From Saccoglossus kowalevskii (Eukaryota > Hemichordata > Enteropneusta > Harrimaniidae), in the NCBI RefSeq assembly GCF_000003605.2, contig NW_003158234.1, forward strand, positions 113,417-136,637: a stretch of 23,221 nt of DNA. Reading direction: 5' to 3'. The notes beneath the pieces are model-generated. The model searched no databases. It worked only from the letters and a program-made list of their open reading frames with translations, and was not told where the DNA came from. Each line of letters starts with the position of its first letter. Position 1 is the first letter of the stretch. This document shows, one piece after another, positions 10,093-18,970 of this stretch. Made by a program: the position numbers and the translations under genes.

Positions 10093-10988
10093 NNNNNNNN
10101 NNNNNNNNNNNNNNNNNNNNNNNNNNNNNNNNNNNNNNNNNNNNNNNNNNNNNNNNNNNNNNNNNNNNNNNNNNNNNNNNNNNNNNNNNNNNNNNNNNNN
10201 NNNNNNNNNNNNNNNNNNNNNNNNNNNNNNNNNNNNNNNNNNNNNNNNNNNNNNNNNNNNNNNNNNNNNNNNNNNNNNNNNNNNNNNNNNNNNNNNNNNN
10301 NNNNNNNNNNNNNNNNNNNNNNNNNNNNNNNNNNNNNNNNNNNNNNNNNNNNNNNNNNNNNNNNNNNNNNNNNNNNNNNNNNNNNNNNNNNNNNNNNNNN
10401 NNNNNNNNNNNNNNNNNNNNNNNNNNNNNNNNNNNNNNNNNNNNNNNNNNNNNNNNNNNNNNNNNNNNNNNNNNNNNNNNNNNNNNNNNNNNNNNNNNNN
10501 NNNNNNNNNNNNNNNNNNNNNNNNNNNNNNNNNNNNNNNNNNNNNNNNNNNNNNNNNNNNNNNNNNNNNNNNNNNNNNNNNNNNNNNNNNNNNNNNNNNN
10601 NNNNNNNNNNNNNNNNNNNNNNNNNNNNNNNNNNNNNNNNNNNNNNNNNNNNNNNNNNNNNNNNNNNNNNNNNNNNNNNNNNNNNNNNNNNNNNNNNNNN
10701 NNNNNNNNNNNNNNNNNNNNNNNNNNNNNNNNNNNNNNNNNNNNNNNNNNNNNNNNNNNNNNNNNNNNNNNNNNNNNNNNNNNNNNNNNNNNNNNNNNNN
10801 NNNNNNNNNNNNNNNNNNNNNNNNNNNNNNNNNNNNNNNNNNNNNNNNNNNNNNNNNNNNNNNNNNNNNNNNNNNNNNNNNNNNNNNNNNNNNNNNNNNN
10901 NNNNNNNNNNNNNNNNNNNNNNNNNNNNNNNNNNNNNNNNNNNNNNNNNNNNNNNNNNNNNNNNNNNNNNNNNNNNNNNNNNNNNNNN
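10093..10988. other. Assembly gap (896 N)
   Basis: An unbroken run of N within the transposon. Long reading frames crossing it are artefacts of unknown bases. The gap could conceal transposase sequence or, less likely, part of gene B. Confidence 1.
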
Positions 10989-11093
10989 TTCATGTACATA
11001 CTCAGTTTTCCCACTGTAGCACATTTCCAATAAATGAAAGATACAACAACTTTACGTAAATATTAATTTATTTTCAGACAATTACGGGATGTC

Positions 11094-11297
11094 TCGACGT
11101 CGTTGACACGCGATATCAATGCCACTCGCACTATGTACATTTTAGTACTAGATCTAGTGCCGTTTTAGCACTAGATCTAGTGTCATTTTAGTACTAGATC
11201 TAGTGCCATTTTAGCACTAGATCTAGTACTTTTTCGGATTAGTGCTACTAGCACTAACCACTCGCACTATGTCCATTTCGACACATTTACATACCTC
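11094..11297 (-). repeat. Right terminal inverted repeat, 4 palindromic units
   Basis: This is the reverse complement of the left repeat with one extra 23-base unit: palindromes at 11145-11160, 11168-11183, 11191-11206 and 11214-11229. The first base pair of the core alternates between gc and gt versions, so the units have drifted or exchanged individually. The inner end tcgacgtcgttgac matches the left inner end. Confidence 0.85.
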
Positions 11298-11329
11298 CTT
11301 AGAGATATATACGCTCATTTATAAGCACT

Positions 11330-11975
11330 AGAATATGATATATTGTCGTTTTTTATTATATTTCGCTTTGCATTATATGCAGCACAAATAGGATCCTCTT
11401 GGAGTTCACCATCCAGCCCATGACAACCAATTTAGTATTTATTGTCCCTCTTGGTATGTCGCTATTCGTTTCTCTATTTTATGCCAGCTCTGAAATTTCA
11501 CTAATTTGTCTTTCAACAATTATGTCCTTTGATTCAGCAACATGTATCGCAGTTGATAGTGATATAAAATTTTTTACCTCTAATGTCTGTCTCTCGGTTT
11601 AATTAATAATTAGTTTCTCAGGGTCATCGGCATCAGTGTTATATGTGATTTTCAAGGTAAAGTTTGTCAGTGTTATTTAGGCATCTACATCAAACAGAAC
11701 TAGTTTGCTATATTCGGATTCTTTGACATGTTTTAAGTTCATTCCAACCTTGTCTATAATGTGTTTATAGATTTCTTTGATATAGTTACATCCACTTCTC
11801 TTAGTTGGGATCATTAAAAACAGTCTCTAGTAAGCTGTGTTTCCATAAACCAATTTTCTGTTCAGTATTAAATTGTTTTCAGTATATAATCGCTGCACAT
11901 TTTCATTCGCTATTTTCATTAGATTCAGTGTGACAGCAGATTCCCAGTCCGCTTCAGTTTTTTTATCCCTGGATG
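11330..11975 (-). pseudogene. Decayed minus-strand ORF, N-terminal part
   Basis: A single minus-strand frame stays readable for about 210 codons with only four stops and no frameshift needed: DWESAVTLNLMKIANEN, then stop at 11827-11829, then MIPTKRSGCNYIKEIYKH, then LVLFDVDA and stop, then further pieces to VVMGWMVNSKRILFVLH near 11400. Continuity in one frame through this AT-rich stretch indicates an old coding sequence, probably from a mobile element. It is split from 8886-9315 by the later transposon insertion. Protein family not recognised. Confidence 0.35.
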
Positions 11976-12031
11976 TTTGATACGTTTCACCCCAATAACT
12001 TCCCCATTCCCCATACCCTCTGCCAACCAAT

Positions 12032-12076
12032 TTGTGTGTGTGTGGGGAGGGGTGCATGTGTGAGTGGGGGGGGGGG
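12032..12076. repeat. Low-complexity TG and G11 tract
   Basis: A tgtgtgtg stretch leads into gtgaGtG-type sequence and a run of eleven G (12066-12076). Simple sequence, prone to length errors. From here to the EGF exon (12080-13006) I see no gene and no clear element, only AT-rich intron sequence. Confidence 0.7.
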
Positions 12077-13006
12077 TCCAGTAGCAACTGTAGCTATAAC
12101 TATACATAGTTATGGAAACTCCAAATGTTCACTGATATTAAATAACAAGTTGTCATCGTTACGTTTTCATCGTACATCGGCTTTGAAATTCCTACACTGA
12201 ATATTACTATTATTTATTTTAAGTTCAATGTTATTTAACTTCGATCTTTAGTCTTTTATTTCGTATAGTCTCCCGCTGGTTCGTTGTCCCATTCATATTT
12301 CAATGTATTGCTTAATTCAGCACTTTAACAATTTAGTTTAAATTGTAAACATTACTAACTCAATCCTGTTGTGTAATTCATAATTTGGTCATATAAGCAG
12401 TTTGTATTGCTAGTAACTCTTTCACACGGTGTAATAAAATACTGCTTATTCATTTTAAAGATGATTTACAACCCTTATCAAAGCTCACACTCATCAGTTC
12501 CAATGAATTATAATGTAGCCGGCCTATCTGTACTGATTTCAATACTCTATCCTATCTTTAATTAGGTAGTCTCGGTGACTACGAGCAATAACTCCGATCA
12601 CACACTTTCTTGTGGAATTCTCCTTGTGTTGGAAGCTCGCACCAGGTTGTGTACTAATACCATGTTCGAACCCCACCCTTAGTTTTAATAGTTTAGAAAG
12701 AACTTAGAAAGAAGTCTTAGCCAAGGTGCAATGGCGATAGAATGGAACTGATTCTAGACCATTTTTTTCTCAAAATAACGATGCGGTGATGCGATTTCAA
12801 TTGTTGTGTGTGTGATAATTTATATATAATTTAAATAATTTAATTTATAAATATACTGGTTACTACATATTTATATTTCGAATTTTGTCGTCAAACTATA
12901 AAACATATTATTCAAAAAACAGTTATTTTACTAGTATGTGCCTTTGATCAACGAAGCTTAACAGACGGGTTCAATGAATCTGTTTTTTAGGTTTGTGTTT
13001 CTACAG

Positions 13007-13147
13007 AAGATACAGATAGGTGTTTTGCTAAGCCATGCCACTTTCCAGGCACATGTCAATCATTCTGCAATCAGCCGGGATATATATGTTTGTGCCACAC
13101 TGATGTGTTCACGGGATGTAATTGTGATATGCAAGCCACACAACTTG
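13007..13147 (+). CDS. Gene B: EGF-like domain exon
   Basis: Acceptor tttctacag, donor gtgagt, 141 bases, phase 1 in and out. It encodes 46 full codons beginning DTDRCFAKPCHFPGTCQSFC and continuing NQPGYICLC...GCNC, with eight Cys. Spacing C.4.C.5.C.3.C.6.C.1.C fits an EGF-like fold, with a further CNC pair at the end. The leading D.D may be part of a calcium-binding EGF signature, but the Asn and Tyr/Phe of that signature are not clearly present. The exon is symmetrical and forms a complete module. It was missed in the longer frame at 12974-13168, which reads another phase. Confidence 0.85.
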
Positions 13148-14003
13148 GTGAGTTCAGATTTAAAGTAATGATTGTGAGACTACAAATAAATCCGGTAAAA
13201 GTTGTACATATACTTTTACAGTTTTGTGCAGAAGAGCTAACTATATAAAGCAACATATACACTACGATAATACATACGTTTTATGTTTTCTTGTTTCAAT
13301 ATGAGCTTACTCAATTTTGATTATACATGGGACAATTCTGTGCACCACTATTACCAGACATATATATTGAGTATAACTAATTCAATTACAGGCACACACA
13401 ACATGAAATTTGAATGTACAAACACGGAGAAATACTTTGTCACTGCAGACTGATTCATACCATATTAATGTCTTGCGTTTAGTATGTGTATGAGTCTACA
13501 CTACAGGATAAACAAAAGAATGTTCAAGTTATAAAATGAAAGCAACTGGCAAAAATATATTTGTACGTGAACTACGAATATTTTCCCCATTACTTTTAAA
13601 ATTGAACCTTGAAGTGCAGTATGTTTTTTGTTTTTTTTTAAATATTCACTATTCACTATTCGATAATATTTTTGTCTTATTTTGTTATTTGTTGTATTAA
13701 ATTTTCATAGACGGCAAACGAGGCTATTGTAATGATATGTAATTGTTAATTATGTGAATTAGGATATCACAAGTAATGGAGAAAACAACTTACAAAACAA
13801 TGGTACCCTATTGTAAAACACATTGATTATCGCAGAACTCGACGTTGAACAAAGCATTATATATCATTATAATATATAATTGTAAAAAATCTATGGGGAG
13901 TAAATATATTATCTTACTCCCTTACCTTACCATATTTGGTTTGTTCATATACACCCAGACGATCGATGTTTGTTTCACAATAGATCTATGCATTCATTTT
14001 TAG
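13148..14003. other. Intron (EGF to kringle), nothing found
   Basis: AT-rich sequence of 856 bases without a convincing exon, repeat family or RNA gene. A pyrimidine-rich tract lies at 13912-13960, upstream of the kringle acceptor. Confidence 0.6.
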
Positions 14004-14279
14004 GTCAACACAACAGTGAATGTTATTTCGAGGATGATGGAAATGACTACCGTGGAGTTGTTAATATCACTCGTAGTGGGAGAATGTGTCAAAATTGGTT
14101 ATCAAACACCCCACATGAGCACAACAAATTCCCAATCAATTATCCATCAGATGGTCTTGGAGACCATAATTTTTGTCGCAATCCAGGCAGACAAAATTCG
14201 GTTTGGTGTTATACGATGGATCCTGATTTAGAATTTGAATTATGTGACGTAGGGTTACCAAAAGAACACTGTGAACAAG
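14004..14279 (+). CDS. Gene B: kringle domain exon
   Basis: Acceptor tttttag, donor gtaggg, 276 bases, phase 1 in and out, coding one complete kringle. All six Cys are present in the contexts ECYFE, RMCQNW, NFCRNP, VWCYT, ELCDVG and EHCEQ. Family hallmarks are visible: DYRG, TRSGRMCQNW, PHEHN, DGLGDHNFCRNP and VWCYTMDP. GLG.HN.CRNP is the form seen in Kremen kringles, which supports that relation. Kringles are disulphide-rich binding modules with no enzymatic activity. The pocket of plasminogen-type lysine-binding kringles (D-x-D before the fifth Cys) is replaced by LEFELC, so lysine binding is not expected. The donor gtaggg is weak. Confidence 0.95.
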
Positions 14280-14482
14280 GTAGGGATATCACTACACTAT
14301 TATGTAAATTTGAGCTTCCAGTGGAACAACTGTCTACATGGCAGGGATATGACTGGAGTACTCCTATGTGATATAGAACTACCCACAGAACACTCGAAAT
14401 AAGAATGTGTTATCACTACAGTACTACCGTGTGGTATTGGTTTATAAATGCGCCAATGTTGGGTTATCACTACATTATTACG
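14241..14482 (+). repeat. Degenerate ~62-base tandem repeat overlapping the kringle exon end
   Basis: Units start at tatgtg/tatgta at 14241, 14301 and 14365, with a partial fourth from about 14429. They share blocks such as the ttacc...agaacact segment (14254 and 14378 areas) and the ggatatcactac / gttatcactac segment (14283, 14408 and 14461 areas). The first unit includes the last 13 codons of the kringle exon and its splice donor. The remaining intron to 14790 shows nothing else. Confidence 0.6.
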
Positions 14483-14790
14483 ATAAAATAGATTATAACA
14501 TAGTAATATAATAAAATACATTTTCCATATATATATGTGTGTCAGACTAAATGTATCATTGAAATGTATTTGAAATACAAATGTCAAATACTGTTTAATT
14601 TAGGCATTCACTGGTCTTGGTGCATATCATAACAAATTGTACAGCTGAATAGATTAAAAAACTACGTTACAATGACGTATGTCAACATTTGAGTAATTTA
14701 GTTCCGTCGTAATATTGATGGCACAATAGAATACAGAACATTGAATTGAGACGTATTCTAAGGCATAACAAATATTTTATGTTTTTGTAG

Positions 14791-15087
14791 ATTCTATGTC
14801 AACTATTTCATACCTAGGATGTTTTGAAATTTATAAAAGCGATTTTCGTGGTTGGATGGTTATTGAGAATTCTACACTAACGCCGGAAATGTGTGTCAAA
14901 GATTGCGCTAAATATGGAACTTTATTTGCAACACTGACTGTCGTTGATAATGTTCAATGTCACTGTGCTAACGGTTATCGCATAGGGAAGCCATTGGAGG
15001 AGTTGAACTGCACTACACCATGCCCAGGAAATGGCGAGTTTTTCTGTGGTGGAAACAACGCTGTGTCTGTTTACCATACCGGAAAGC
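14791..15087 (+). CDS. Gene B: WSC domain exon
   Basis: Acceptor gtttttgtag, donor gtatgt, 297 bases, phase 1 in and out, one whole WSC module. It begins SYLGCFEIYKSDFRGW, then LTPEMCVKDCAKYGTLFA, then QCHCANGY, LNCTTPCPGN and FFCGGNNAVSVY. The YLGCF opening, M-x-x-C-x-x-C-x-x-x-G core and C-x-G-x......CGG..A.S.Y end are the standard WSC pattern with eight Cys. WSC domains occur in yeast stress sensors, polycystin-1 and Kremen and are thought to bind carbohydrate or protein ligands. Here it follows the kringle directly, as in Kremen. Confidence 0.95.
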
Positions 15088-15209
15088 GTATGTAATCATG
15101 TTATTATCCCATACTATTTTCAGCAACTCGTATAGAATTTGATAGAGTGATTTATTGAAGACTTAGATACGCTTATGACTATATTCATCACGACTCATTA
15201 TTTTTACAG

Positions 15210-15373
15210 CACTTCCGGAAATAGAAAGCTGCGTCTTCGGAGAAAGATCTGGTGTCTTAATTAAAGGTCTTTGTTACCACTTTTCAAAGAAAAAATTCAA
15301 TTGGGTTGAATCTGAACAGCAGTGTGCATTGAAGGGCGGACAGTTGGCTTCAATTTATGATAGAAAAACTCTG
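15210..15373 (+). CDS. Gene B: CTLD1 exon 1
   Basis: Acceptor tttttacag, donor gtgaga, 164 bases, phase 1 in and phase 0 out. It encodes a short linker with ESCVFGERSG, then GLCYHFSKKKFNWVESEQQC and GGQLASIYDRKTL: first strand, the W...(E)..C helix and the G..L..I strand of a long-form CTLD. The phase-0 intron after DRKTL recurs at the same place in CTLD2 (DRHTH). Confidence 0.93.
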
Positions 15374-15668
15374 GTGAGACTGGTCTGATACATTTTCAAA
15401 CAAATATTTACGGTATTTGTCATATACATTGGTTAAATAAATTGATACTAAGGAATTGGTTTCTACACTTATTTTAATAGTGTACATTTGTTTTTGGGAC
15501 GGTGTAGGAACATTATGTGTCGTTATTTTCATAGTCGGAATCGGCAACACATGTATGGTATTATCCTATATAGTTGGTATGGGCCTTAAACTACTAATAT
15601 TCAACAGATTTTGTTTGCAATTCCAATGTTGCTAGTAGAACATATTTATTAGTTTCTCAATATTACAG

Positions 15669-15870
15669 GAGATTTTAACGTATTATGTATCCGTCGAGTT
15701 CCAAGATTGGCGAGCCTCAATCTTAAGAAACTACTGGATTGGCGCAACTGATATTGAACGGGAGGGAATTGTACGTTATAATAACGGAAATGAAAGCATA
15801 CTAGATCTGAATATTGATTTATTTGTCGCCAAAGAGTCACTTCATACTGGACCGTATCCACATTGCATAA
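15669..15870 (+). CDS. Gene B: CTLD1 exon 2
   Basis: Acceptor atattacag, donor gtaagt, 202 bases, phase 0 in and phase 1 out. It encodes the second helix, the NYWIGATDIEREG core (the conserved W-I-G) and a loop through VRYNNGNES, ending PYPHCI at the first Cys of the inner pair. The long loop carries no EPN or QPD triplet, so the calcium-dependent sugar site is absent as far as can be seen. Confidence 0.92.
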
Positions 15871-15971
15871 GTAAGTGTATAATGTTATATATGCATTCAT
15901 ATAACAGGCTTATTTGATAGTGTACTCAATCCAACACGAGCAACTAAACTTGTTAATGCTTTCCCTTTCAG

Positions 15972-16052
15972 CTATGTATGGTAAGCACATGTTGAAGTTA
16001 CACAGCATTGCATGTACAGAAAAGCAGTTTTATGTCTGCTCTGATGCACAGT
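15972..16052 (+). CDS. Gene B: CTLD1 exon 3
   Basis: Acceptor cctttcag, donor gtacgt, 81 bases, phase 1 in and out. It encodes SIACTEKQFYVCSDAQ, the last two Cys of CTLD1 (IAC and YVC). The WND motif expected just before IAC is replaced by KLHS. With this exon, all four core CTLD Cys are accounted for. Confidence 0.88.
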
Positions 16053-16294
16053 GTACGTACCACATATTATAATAATATTCACTGAAGTGCAGACGATTAA
16101 TTGCATTCGGACACAGCTTATTTTGCGCTCAAATTTATCGCAATGTATTTTTGTTTTACAAGTTATGTACATGTATTCCCTGTTCTATTTAGCTAGCAGC
16201 TAATATAATGATACAAAATAACGCATGACGTTTCACAATCTAGACTACAAACTAACGGTTTTTTGTATATACAATAAAATATTTTTTTTCTCAG

Positions 16295-16452
16295 TTTGGC
16301 CTACAGTGCCATGCGGCATCGAAAATAATGGTGTGTCAAATGGAGAAAACTGCTTTAAATTAATAAATGTACCACGTGACTGGCACAGAGCAAACATAGC
16401 ATGCGCCAGATATGGCGGTAGACTGGCTACAATTAACGACAGGCATACACAT
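16295..16452 (+). CDS. Gene B: CTLD2 exon 1
   Basis: A T-rich tract and tctcag precede the exon; gtaagt follows. 158 bases, phase 1 in and phase 0 out. It encodes WPTVPCGIENNGVSNGENCF, then DWHRANIACARYGGRLATIN and DRHTH: the extra N-terminal Cys pair of long-form CTLDs, the first helix with its Cys and the G.LA.I strand. Confidence 0.93.
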
Positions 16453-17181
16453 GTAAGTTTATACTCGAATGATATATGTAGATATTATAAATAATATGAT
16501 TTGAATGAAAGAGGAACAATTTTGCATATTTACTGCAGACTTGTACTTTGAAGAAACCAATTCTCTAAAGCTTTTCTGATCTCAAGTTCAATATATCATT
16601 AGAATATAATTTGATATTAAAAGTTTTGGTTTCTTTATATCACTTGTGTTTAACTAATCTCTGAATAATATCAGCTTTACATGGATAAAGGAATAAATAA
16701 ACAGCGGGGGAGCAGATATTGTTGCCATTAAAATGCTGATACTTTGTTCAAAACTAATTCCTCCAAACTCGATAAATATGGTTCCAATAAGAAATCAGCG
16801 TACTGATTAAGTCATCTTTATTGTCGAAAAGCTTTGCATCAGTATTGTACTTTACAAATTAAATACAATCACATCCAATAATTATGTGCCATTATGTATG
16901 GGGTATAGTAGTATATAAGGTAGAAAAATCAAAAGTTTTAATTCATCCAGTCATTTGTGAGTCATTTTAATTTTTCCGAAAGTTTCTTTGAACAAACCAA
17001 TGTGATACAGGGTGCTCTTGAAATTAACGTGGGACTACTATTTTGTATTTAAAAGAAGATGTGGTTAAGGGGCCAGACCCCGCCCATTATTTGTAATAAC
17101 CAGACAGACACTGTTAGAGTGAAAAGCACAACCAAGGCCACCTTAAATTTGAATTGGTTATTTTCAAAATGTGACCTTTAG
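16453..17181. other. Intron within CTLD2, nothing found
   Basis: 729 bases of AT-rich intron. A somewhat GC-richer patch near 17060-17145 is not assigned to any element. No exon or RNA gene is seen. Confidence 0.55.
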
Positions 17182-17344
17182 TTATTTCTCAGACACCAAG
17201 CTTTATTGTCGGGGAGTACCGATGACTGGTGGTTTGGCTTACACTACGACAGTGAGGTCGATGCATTATTGTTTTCTGACTCTACACCCATGCAGAATGA
17301 CACTGCATTCGCAAGTCAGCCTCACGTCACAGGGGATTTTGCAG
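17182..17344 (+). CDS. Gene B: CTLD2 exon 2
   Basis: Coding begins after gaccttTAG (AG at 17180-17181). This acceptor is chosen because it alone gives phase 0 to match DRHTH; the more obvious ctcag at 17192 would break the frame. 163 bases, phase 0 in and phase 1 out. It encodes LFLRHQALLSGSTDD, then WWFGLHYDSE (the WIG-equivalent core) and FSDSTPMQND, ending HVTGDFA. No Cys occurs here, so the inner Cys pair of CTLD2 is missing. No EPN/QPD triplet. The pyrimidine tract is poor, so the exact start is slightly uncertain. Confidence 0.85.
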
Positions 17345-17518
17345 GTAGTGTCAACAACCAATTAATTAATTAATTAATTAAACAAATTACCTTTCTTTGC
17401 AATTTAATACATATTTAGCATCACTATGCGTATAATAAAACAATTAACCAAACGGGAACAAATTGCTTGTCGTCTGGGAAAAAAATAGTTTGCTAATATT
17501 ACATATCCATCCTTGTAG

Positions 17519-17593
17519 AAATGAATTTTGATAAGAACTATCTATGGTTATTGGTGAATGGAACTAAAGAAAATTCTTATATTTGTCAAGAGG
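17519..17593 (+). CDS. Gene B: CTLD2 exon 3
   Basis: Acceptor ccttgtag, donor gtagct, 75 bases, phase 1 in and out. It encodes EMNFDKNYLWLL...KENSYICQE, closing CTLD2 with its final Cys. Near-identical to the gene A exon 1987-2061. Confidence 0.9.
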
Positions 17594-17759
17594 GTAGCTA
17601 TGATTTTTTTTCATTATGAGTACAATAACTTGTACCGCGCACAATTGCTTTTAGAAGATTTTGTAAAAATAAAACGTACAAAAGAATACAGTGCTTTAAC
17701 ATGGCATAACACTCCTCGTATTAACACAAATAAATTGTAATGCACGATATATTTTTCAG

Positions 17760-17786
17760 ATTTAGAAGACACTGGGTGCCCCTATG
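17760..17786 (+). CDS. Gene B: 27-nt linker microexon
   Basis: Between tttttcag and gtaaga, phase 1 in and out, encoding DLEDTGCPYG across the junctions. It connects CTLD2 to CTLD3 and is conserved in size with 2202-2228 in gene A. Confidence 0.82.
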
Positions 17787-17895
17787 GTAAGACAAGTTGA
17801 TAATAATGTAACTGTATATTTGTAATAATCGAGTATAATACTTATATGTTAGAATAAATACTCTTCGTTAATAAATGCTTATGTAATTTCGTTAG

Positions 17896-17983
17896 GATGG
17901 ACTAGATTTGGTAACAGTTGCTATTATTACCTCGACGGAACCCTGGAATCTGTTTATAACGAAAGTCTTCACTTGTGTGAAAT
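17896..17983 (+). CDS. Gene B: CTLD3 exon 1
   Basis: Acceptor ttcgttag, donor gtacgt, 88 bases, phase 1 in and phase 2 out. Encodes GWTRFGNSCYYYLDG to SLHLCE, the first strand and helix of CTLD3. Same length as 2322-2409 in gene A. Confidence 0.9.
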
Positions 17984-18173
17984 GTACGTAATTGTTATTA
18001 TATTCTTGAAACAGTAACTGGAAGAATTATTTAGGGTACAATGTGTACAATTTTATAACCATGTGTAAAATATAATAATACACGTCGTTTTGTGTTCTTT
18101 TTCTTGTTGATCTTAAAAGCTTAAAAATACTTTGTTGTCAAGATACACGTACTTGTATTTTATATTTATACAG

Positions 18174-18286
18174 AGCTGGGGCGAGTTTGGTTGTTGTTAA
18201 CAATGAATATGAAAATCAATATATCGCACAGATGATGAAATCAACATGTGGAAGCCAGCCATGTGACGACGAGTTTGCATGGATAG
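18174..18286 (+). CDS. Gene B: CTLD3 exon 2
   Basis: Acceptor tatacag, donor gtaagg, 113 bases, phase 2 in and phase 1 out. Encodes AGASLVVVNNEYENQY, an inserted Cys pair CGSQPC and the FAWIG core. The Cys pair sits in the second helix region, where most CTLDs have none, and is present in gene A as CRNQSC. The downstream intron holds a short cata repeat at 18362-18384. Confidence 0.92.
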
Positions 18287-18549
18287 GTAAGGTTTACAGT
18301 GAGGTAACGCGAATATGTGAGGATGATTTCACAAACAAACACGCTTACATACTCATATACTAACATACATACATACATACATACTTTTATGAGTACATGT
18401 TCAGAATACATCAAAACAACTAATAAACCATAGTATCAGACTTGGGTGTGTCACATGTGACAGATGCATGAATTTTCTCACAACATAGAACTATATGTTT
18501 AGTTTGTGTTAACAGTACAAATACATACCAACAACCTTGTTGTTTGCAG

Positions 18550-18728
18550 GATATAATGACGACATAGAAGATTCATTTATACCAGAAGGTTCAGACTTTG
18601 ATAATTTGACACATGTTATGATTGAAGAACACAGTTGTGCCAGTATAAACATAACAAGTGAGACATGGTTAGTAGGAAATTGCAGCATGGTACATGGTTT
18701 TGTCTGTGAAATGAACAGCTTTCAGTAA
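18550..18728 (+). CDS. Gene B: terminal exon (end of CTLD3, stop)
   Basis: Acceptor gtttgcag; TAA at 18726-18728. Encodes GYNDDIEDSFIPEGSDF, sequons NLT and NIT, inner Cys pair (EEHSC and VGNC) and final HGFVCEMNSFQ. No EPN/QPD or WND equivalents. No transmembrane or GPI-like hydrophobic tail, supporting a secreted product. Gene A equivalent is 3713-3894. Confidence 0.94.
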
Positions 18729-18964
18729 AGGCATTTTTTCGTTATTTATTGTTCATGTAAACAAGTTTATTTTTCATTAGAAATTAGCGCGGAAATACTA
18801 AACATATATACACTGTGCTTCCCTTACAATGGAAGAGATACACCTTTTAAGGATTAGTAGAGGTTATTGCTATTGGAATTGCATAGCACATTTCTGAAGT
18901 AACATATTCTTTGAAACCCATCAAGTTATATATTTTTAGAAAGCCTTTTTTTCAAATAATATTA

Positions 18965-18970
18965 AATAAA
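18965..18970 (+). terminator. Candidate poly(A) signal of gene B
   Basis: AATAAA lies 237 bases after the stop codon. It is the first canonical hexamer seen downstream. No AATAAA occurs at a comparable distance after gene A, so use is unproven. Confidence 0.35.

Larger units (their letters stand above)
9323..11297. mobile_element. DNA transposon with long palindrome-rich terminal inverted repeats
   Basis: The ends are inverted copies over about 180-200 bases, both beginning close to tgtaaatgtgtcgaaatgg. The element is flanked by cttagag on both sides (9316-9322 and 11298-11304), a probable 7-base target duplication, perhaps a decayed 8-base one. The interior has a minus-strand frame at 9533-9826 (GGPTDGVESLRTLVRYF is a characteristic piece) that I do not recognise, and 896 unknown bases that may hide a transposase. 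Internal repeats in the ends recall foldback-like or MULE-like elements, but the superfamily cannot be fixed. It lies in intron 1 of gene B. Confidence 0.8.
6173..18728 (+). other. Gene B model: secreted EGF-kringle-WSC-CTLD x3 protein
   Basis: Gene-level entry. Exons: 6173-6271 (signal), then 13007-13147, 14004-14279, 14791-15087, 15210-15373, 15669-15870, 15972-16052, 16295-16452, 17182-17344, 17519-17593, 17760-17786, 17896-17983, 18174-18286, 18550-18728. The 13 exons from EGF to stop total 1964 bases, about 653 residues, and every junction keeps frame. Module boundaries are all phase 1, as expected for exon-shuffled extracellular domains. Kringle followed by WSC is the Kremen order (Kremen then has CUB and a membrane segment); here three CTLDs follow and the chain ends, so the product is probably secreted. 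A function as receptor, lectin-like recognition molecule or Wnt-pathway protein would be inference only. Intron 1 (6.7 kb) contains mobile elements and a gap and must hide a connecting exon. Confidence 0.8.

Noticed and set aside
9953..11030. Two long minus-strand reading frames (353 and 335 codons)
   Set aside because: They are open only because 896 unknown bases contain no readable stop; the real sequence on either side is short and unlike a protein.
12640..12680. tRNA or SINE B-box-like gttcgaacccc near 12663-12673
   Set aside because: The flanking bases do not form a T-arm stem and no A box or cloverleaf could be drawn on either strand.
13970..14371. Kringle reading frame taken as one continuous 133-codon gene
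   Set aside because: It starts in intron sequence and reads through the donor at 14280; the phase-1 exon 14004-14279 covers the full kringle and joins the next exons in frame.
17193..17365. Use of the ctcag acceptor at 17188-17192 for CTLD2 exon 2
   Set aside because: It would not match the phase-0 end of the previous exon; the TAG at 17179-17181 gives a continuous CTLD frame.
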